Source of the DNA: Eustoma russellianum | Taxonomy: Eukaryota; Streptophyta; Magnoliopsida; Gentianales; Gentianaceae | NCBI GenBank assembly: GCA_036186865.1 | Contig: AP025040.1 | Location: 46,006,321-46,070,320, forward strand | Length of the DNA stretch: 64,000 nt | Direction of reading: 5' to 3' | Shown: in pieces, positions 59,086 to 64,000 of the stretch | Layout: each line of letters opens with the position of its first letter | How positions within the stretch are numbered: the stretch's first letter is position 1 | Notes under the pieces: generated by a model | Databases searched by the model: none | Seen by the model: only the letters and a program-made list of their open reading frames with translations | What the model was told of the DNA's origin: nothing | Program-made: the position numbers and the translations under genes

Positions 59086-62000
59086 ATGGGAGAAAAAAGG
59101 TTGCTTGTTCTTTACGCTTCGCAAACTGGCAACGCCATGGACGTGGCTGAGTGGCTGGGCCGGGAAGCCGAGCGCCGCCGCTGCCCTTCCGTGGTCCTTT
59201 CCGTTGACGATTATGACCCCGTCGGTGACTTTTTCGTTCTACTCATTTGTTACATTATGCTGTATTTGTTCAGAATGATATGGTTTAGAACTGTGAAATG
59301 TGCAGGCAAGTTTGGCTGATGAGGATATGGTGATTTTCGTGGTTTCTACCACAGGACAAGGGGATGCTCCCGATGCAATGAAGGTTTTTTCTTGTTGTTT
59401 TCCTTCACTCCTAGTCAATTGTTGTTGTTGTTATTATTATTATTATTATTATTTATTTTTAGGACAATGTAACTGAAGCATTTCTGTTGCTTCTTATTTT
59501 TCAGGGGTTTTGGAGGCATTTATTGAAGAGGAATTTAGCTAATGATTGGCTTAAAGGAGTAGATTATGCTGTATTTGGATTGGGTGATTCGAGCTACCAG
59601 AAATATAATGTAATGATATGGTACTCGTAGTCTCTTTCTGCTTGTTACTGTTTACATTTTTCTTAGTTACTCCAACCAATAACACCAGGCAAAAGGGAAA
59701 ATATTTGCCTTTTGCTTGTTTTGCTTTTTGTATGGTTTCCAAATTAATGTTCATTCACTTGCTTTACAATTAGAGACAAGACTCAGAAAAAGAAGAATGT
59801 ATTTATTTCTCTTTCCGGAACAAGTAGTAGGTGGCTGATATAGATGAATTGCTGTCTTCAATATCTAGCTGAATCCTGATTACTTGTCTTTGATAACTGA
59901 GCCTAAGTGGGCCTTTTTTAGCAAATGATATAATGCTTTCTAGTATGTGTCATATTTCCCTTCTTCCCTGGGGTCAGTGAGTTTTTTCTGTTTGTTGATA
60001 CGCAGGATGTCTGTGTTCTAACTTCCGTTCCCAGGACACTCATCTTGCATATATTTTGCTCTATGCTAAGGTTTAATTGAAATGGAAAGTATAGGAGGTT
60101 TAGGTAACTTCAAGTACTCATTTGTTAATTGTTTTATTCAACAGTTTGTTGCAAAGAAGCTTGACAAAAGGCTCTTGGATATTGGGGCCAGGCCGCTTAT
60201 TGATAGGGGTCTGGGTGATGATCAGCACTCTTCAGGGTGAGATTTTTTGTCTATGGGATTCTAGCGACTTACAATTGAGTGCTTGTGCAGTAAATAAAAT
60301 CTGCTTCAATGCCTTGTATCTACTATACTTTTTTGTTTAGTTTCTGATTTTCCGGGCATTTTTGCATTTTCTGTTGTCTTACAAAATTTACTTACATCCG
60401 ATGCACATAACTCCGTTAAGTGTATTGTTATGCATCTAGGTTTTGTATGCAAGAAAATGCCCTTTTTTTGACTTGGGAAGGAGCCGGGGGGGGGGGGGGG
60501 GGGTCTTGTCTAATTTATTTATTATTCAGTTGGAATTCATTTGCAGATATGAAGGCACTTTAGATCCTTGGGCTTCCACCTTGTGGAAAGTATTATATCA
60601 AAAGAAGCCCATGTTATTTCCCAATGGTCCAGATGTTGTGTCTGATGGTGTCTTGATGGATGAACCAAAGATTCAGATTTTCTACCATGCAGTTGATAAT
60701 GGAAATTCTGTATGTTCAGGAGCTTCAGGTGATTTGCTTCTTATATTTGAAAGCCTCAATCTCTGTAGATTTCTATGCAACTTTGCACGCTATCATATCA
60801 TCTGTTCACTTCCATTTTGCTGCACTTTTATCAAAATTATGGGTCGTCCCAGTGCTGGTTAGAAGTGCATGCTGCCTTATTATTTGAGACAGTGAACATT
60901 TCACAAACAACACCCTGCCCCCGAGGGGGGAAAATAAAAATGAACACAGATAGAGAGGAAATCTGACTCCTTCCAAGTTTTGGCAAACAATTTGTTGATC
61001 TTTCCCTATGAGTGTCCATGACATGTTATTTTTCAAGGAAAGATTTTTCATCTTTGTATATTGGATATTGCTGATATATATAGCAGGTTTGCATCAGTTA
61101 CCACCCACTGAGAAGTCTATGAATGAAACTTTAATCACAAGCCAATGAATTACTAACTCTAGTTTCTTTGCCCGTGTAAATCCTTTGGTTTCGAACAACT
61201 TAGGTTTGCTATGGTTTTGAATTTTTAGTAAACGTCCAGTTGGGATCCTGTCTTGAAGGTTGGTCTGTGTTTTCTGCAAACTTCTTTTGTCCGTGGAGAT
61301 TGGAAGAAATTGTGTTTTAAATCATATATCCTTAAGTTCTTGTACTGAACCATGTTACTAATGCTACAGGATGAAAGTCATGGTTTTGTAGATGTGCAGG
61401 TTCTTGAGATGCTAATCGAGAGAACTCGCTCAATGTCTCCTGGGAGGTTTTCTGTCAAAAACAGGCCTGATTGCTTTCTGGAGTTGGTACGGTTGGCTCA
61501 GATGCTATTTTCTTATGATTATTAAGCCTGCCTGAGTAATGTGAAATTGGCTTATTTCTGATTGCAATGCATGATTGACAGGAATTGTGATTTCATGGTC
61601 CTATCTAATCAATTCAGACTATTGTAGGCTCTTATGACTTTGTACTTGCATCTGCAGCCTATTTTTTGGGTGAAGTAACGTTTTTTCTTGTTTCAAATTC
61701 TCTTTATCAGTGTACTCTCAGCCTTGAGGGAAAAATGACACTAGGAATAGATTGCTTAAACCAATTATCCTGTTTGTTGGCGTCTTACAACAATATCGGA
61801 GCTTGGGGATATTAGTTAGCATCTCTTACCTCCTTAACCCCATATGTTGTCATTTTCCAATGATGCACACCTTTCTGCCTATTTGCATTTTCCTTTTGCT
61901 GTTGGTGGGTGTTCCTCCAGCTGGTATATAAGAGCTTTTGACGCGTCCACTTCAAGTTCTTTAGTTGCATGTATACGTATGTCACTTCTTCCAAAATGTT

Positions 62001-63665
62001 GGTGCAGATAAAAAACTATCCATTATGTAGAGAAGGCTGTGGGAGAGATGTCCGCCACCTTGAATTTGAATCTGTTTCCTCTGTAAGTTGCTTTGTGCCT
62101 ACCGGATTCAGTGATCTTGTCTTTAGATTGATTTCTTTGCTGAGCGATTGATCATCCTGTAGTCTATCAAGTATGAAGTTGGTGACGTGATGGAGGTTCT
62201 TCCTTCCCAAGATCCTGCTGCAGTAGATGCTTTCATAGCACGTTGTGGTTTGGACTCAAATGCCTATATCAATGTAAGTTGGATCCTTCTTCAGCGGCTT
62301 ATTCATCTGATGTTACAGTTCATTGCTGTGTATTTGGAACTTCATGACTATCAATTTCTATTCTTTTCCAGTATTCCTTTCCCTTTTTTTTTTTGGTTAC
62401 TGTTAGACTAAAGATCCTTTTTGCTTTTCCTTCTCCATTTCCGAAGGCAAAGCAAGGAAACACACGAGCTGCTATTATTAGGTGGATATGGTAAGTGGTT
62501 TAGAAAATCAAAACATAGTTCTCAAGCCAAAGGGAAAGAAGGAAACACATGGCCTGTTGTTATTAGGTGATTAGGAAAAGTGGTTTAGAAATGGAAAAGG
62601 AGTTCTCTGGCCAGATTGAGGATAAGAAGGCTTAGTTTGAAGATAATCACTGTTCTTAAGTAGGGATTGACTATGAAGTCCGTGAACCTCACCCCCTTTT
62701 TTCCTGTGACGGTATAAAAAATGGGTTTTGATGGTTTCAATACCTTTTAATCCTTGACCTTACCCGTGAAAATTAGTGCTTGAACATCATAAGAAGACGA
62801 GTTTGAGTAATTGAAGGCCTTCGGATCAGAGTGACCGAGATCCTTCAATATTCAAACATCTCCTGAGAATGGGATAGAGAACAACATTTAAGCTAACCTT
62901 AAGGAAATTTATTCAACAAAGATTTGAAAAGGTAGGTTCTCGGAGAGAACCATTGTACTTTATATAGAGAACAAACTTCGTTACCTGGCCCAATTTCAAA
63001 TTTTCCTCCTTTTTTTGTTTCCTTTTACTTTTTGTAATTTTTACAAAAAATGTTGTGATTTACCTAAACTGCAAGTTATTGTCAATTGATCAGTAGATCC
63101 TTGATTCAATTAATCAGGGATATAGAGATCAAGTGATCTATTGATCCTTGCACTTGATAGAAGACGCAATTGCAAAGACCAAGTGTGTTTTATACCTTTT
63201 GCTCCAAAACTATTATTTTAGTTGCTATGCCTATCTGCACAAATGTGTGTGTTTTTGTGTGTGTATATATGTATATATAGAGGCTTATCCTCAGTTCCTG
63301 TCATATACTTTTTTAACTCATTTTAGATGATACAGTCATGTTTCTCCATTTTAATCTTCTGTTGTTATTGCAGACTTCAGTATGTGGATCTGGTGTAATT
63401 CTTCCTTTTACTTTCCTGAATGATTATCTATCTTATGATTCTTTGTCGCTAAGCAAGAAGCATTTTTGATGAGCTCAGATTTGATCTAAGTGAGCCTTCA
63501 CTACTTGCCTACCAAATAAGCTAATATTTCCTCTGTTTCTAGGTTGTGTCTAGAGGTGATGGGTGTTACATTGGTGATACTTTGAAGCATCCTATGAAAT
63601 TGAGAACTTTTGTGGAATTGACAATGGATGTTGCATCAGCTTCACCCAGGCGTTACTTTTTTGAA
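59086..63665 (+). CDS. ATR3: NADPH-dependent diflavin oxidoreductase 1 (ATR3/Tah18/NDOR1 family), 5' part, 9 exons
   Basis: Exons: 59086-59220, 59306-59383, 59505-59609, 60145-60236, 60547-60709, 61370-61486, 62008-62082, 62163-62273, 63543-63665; 999 nt, 333 residues, in frame. The start MGEKRLLVLYASQTGNA sits at the flavodoxin N-terminus as in other plant ATR3 proteins. FMN-binding signatures: SQTGN (residues 12-16), STTGQGD (59-65), FGLGDSSYQKYN (95-106), GLGDDQH (128-134). Residues 215-333 begin the FAD/connecting domain (PDCFLELIKNYP, EVGDVMEVLPSQDPAAVDAF, LTMDVASASPRRYFFE). The NADPH-binding part lies beyond the window. Known of the family: a cytosolic flavoprotein passing electrons from NADPH to DRE2/CIAPIN1 in cytosolic Fe-S cluster assembly, essential in Arabidopsis. 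The intron 1 donor (GTCGGT) is weak but is the only one that keeps the frame. Confidence 0.92.
59610..60144 (+). other. ATR3 intron 3
   Basis: 535-bp intron, AT-rich, no element recognised. Confidence 0.5.
60237..60546 (+). other. ATR3 intron 4 with G tract
   Basis: 310-bp intron with an 18-base G run at about 60486-60503, 44 bases before the TTTGCAG acceptor. Nothing else seen. Confidence 0.5.
60710..61369 (+). other. ATR3 intron 5
   Basis: 660-bp intron; no gene or named repeat. The open frame that continues past 60709 is read-through from exon 5. Confidence 0.5.
61487..62007 (+). other. ATR3 intron 6
   Basis: 521-bp intron, nothing recognised. Confidence 0.5.
62274..63542 (+). other. 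ATR3 intron 8, with diverged tandem repeat
   Basis: 1.27 kb intron. 62447-62605 holds a diverged tandem duplication (AAACACACGAGCTGCTATTA and AAACACATGGCCTGTTGTTA, each followed by TTAGG and GTGGTTTAGAAA). A GT/TA microsatellite lies at 63245-63280. The CTAG acceptor at 63539-63542 leads into exon 9. Confidence 0.45.
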
Positions 63666-64000
63666 GTCAGTAATTGGTTCTTTATTTGCCAACATTTTTC
63701 CTCCCAAGTTCCATTGTTCTGTTGGGACGTCTTGTTGTATGCTTGTGTAATAGTTAGATAGAATACCTGCTTTATTGATCCATATTTGAGATAATGTTTG
63801 CATAATTTATGTAGGATGAACTTCCATTAGTTTCGTTTGCTGACCCTGATAGCGAGGTTGATGCACTTTTTTGTTTGCTAAGGATTCCACATAAAATTCC
63901 TGGACAAGAAATCAACAGCTTATGGAGATTTGTTTTCTGCACCTTAAATTGAAGCCTGTATTTGGTTGTGATAGGAAACACTTCTCACAGCTCCTGTCTT
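63666..64000 (+). other. Start of ATR3 intron 9 (to window end)
   Basis: Follows the GTCAGT donor after SASPRRYFFE. The expected next ATR3 residues are not found, so this looks intronic; the remaining exons lie beyond the window. Confidence 0.45.

Noticed and set aside
58877..59278. 133-codon frame overlapping the ATR3 start in another frame
   Set aside because: No family match; the ATR3 frame has the conserved flavodoxin start, and the other frame only crosses the GC-rich promoter and exon 1.
63786..63952. Open stretch after TATGTAG reading DELPLVSFADPDSEVDALFC
   Set aside because: It follows an AG and stays open, but does not match the residues expected after SASPRRYFFE in ATR3; it is more likely intronic. 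A cDNA would decide.
1..64000. CRISPR array, operon or bacterial-type defence system
   Set aside because: No regularly spaced repeats; genes have spliceosomal introns and plant protein matches.
1..64000. tRNA genes
   Set aside because: The only tRNA-like boxes I saw belong to the SINE at 41812-42005; no cloverleaf was found elsewhere by eye.

Overview
This is a plant nuclear window, from a eudicot. The introns are AT-rich with GT...AG borders, and both recognised genes match plant housekeeping proteins. The repeats are plant-type: Ty1/copia and other LTR elements, L1 and RTE LINEs, tRNA-derived SINEs, a Mutator-like foldback. Three SINE remnants with GTTG-type tails and one Au/SolS-like SINE suggest an asterid, perhaps Solanaceae, but I cannot fix the species.

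Two genes lie in tandem on the + strand. (1) 5170-57188 is the 3' part of a very large gene for the HEAT-repeat protein SWEETIE (plant HEATR5/Laa1 family). I traced 35 consecutive exons, 5,095 coding bases and 1,697 codons plus a stop, in one intact frame across about 52 kb. The N-terminal exons lie upstream of the window. (2) 59086-63665 and beyond is the 5' part of ATR3 (NADPH-dependent diflavin oxidoreductase, Tah18/NDOR1 family). Nine exons encode the first 333 residues: the FMN domain and the start of the FAD/connecting domain. About 1.9 kb separates the genes, holding the SWEETIE 3' region, a small TIR repeat and the ATR3 promoter with two GGCCCA boxes.

Most of the window is transposon sequence inside SWEETIE introns. 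Upstream intron: SINE and a decayed copia. Intron 2: an L1 (- strand). Intron 10: an L1 5' fragment. Intron 16: LTR pieces around an L1. Intron 17: a 5.5 kb copia with a perfect TTAAG target duplication, its 3' LTR split by a 5'-truncated LINE. Intron 18: a 6.2 kb copia (- strand) split by a 1.4 kb Mutator-like foldback. Intron 19: a long L1 and an RTE tail carrying a SINE. Intron 24: copia remnants. Intron 30: RTE tails and microsatellites. Intron 34: RTE endonuclease and two joined copia fragments. All element ORFs are broken.

I found no new gene system, CRISPR array, tRNA or rRNA. What stands out is structural: readable nested insertions with target duplications, LINE insertions as short as 14-17 nt, a near-palindromic foldback with G-rich arms, and an essential reading frame that survives all of it.
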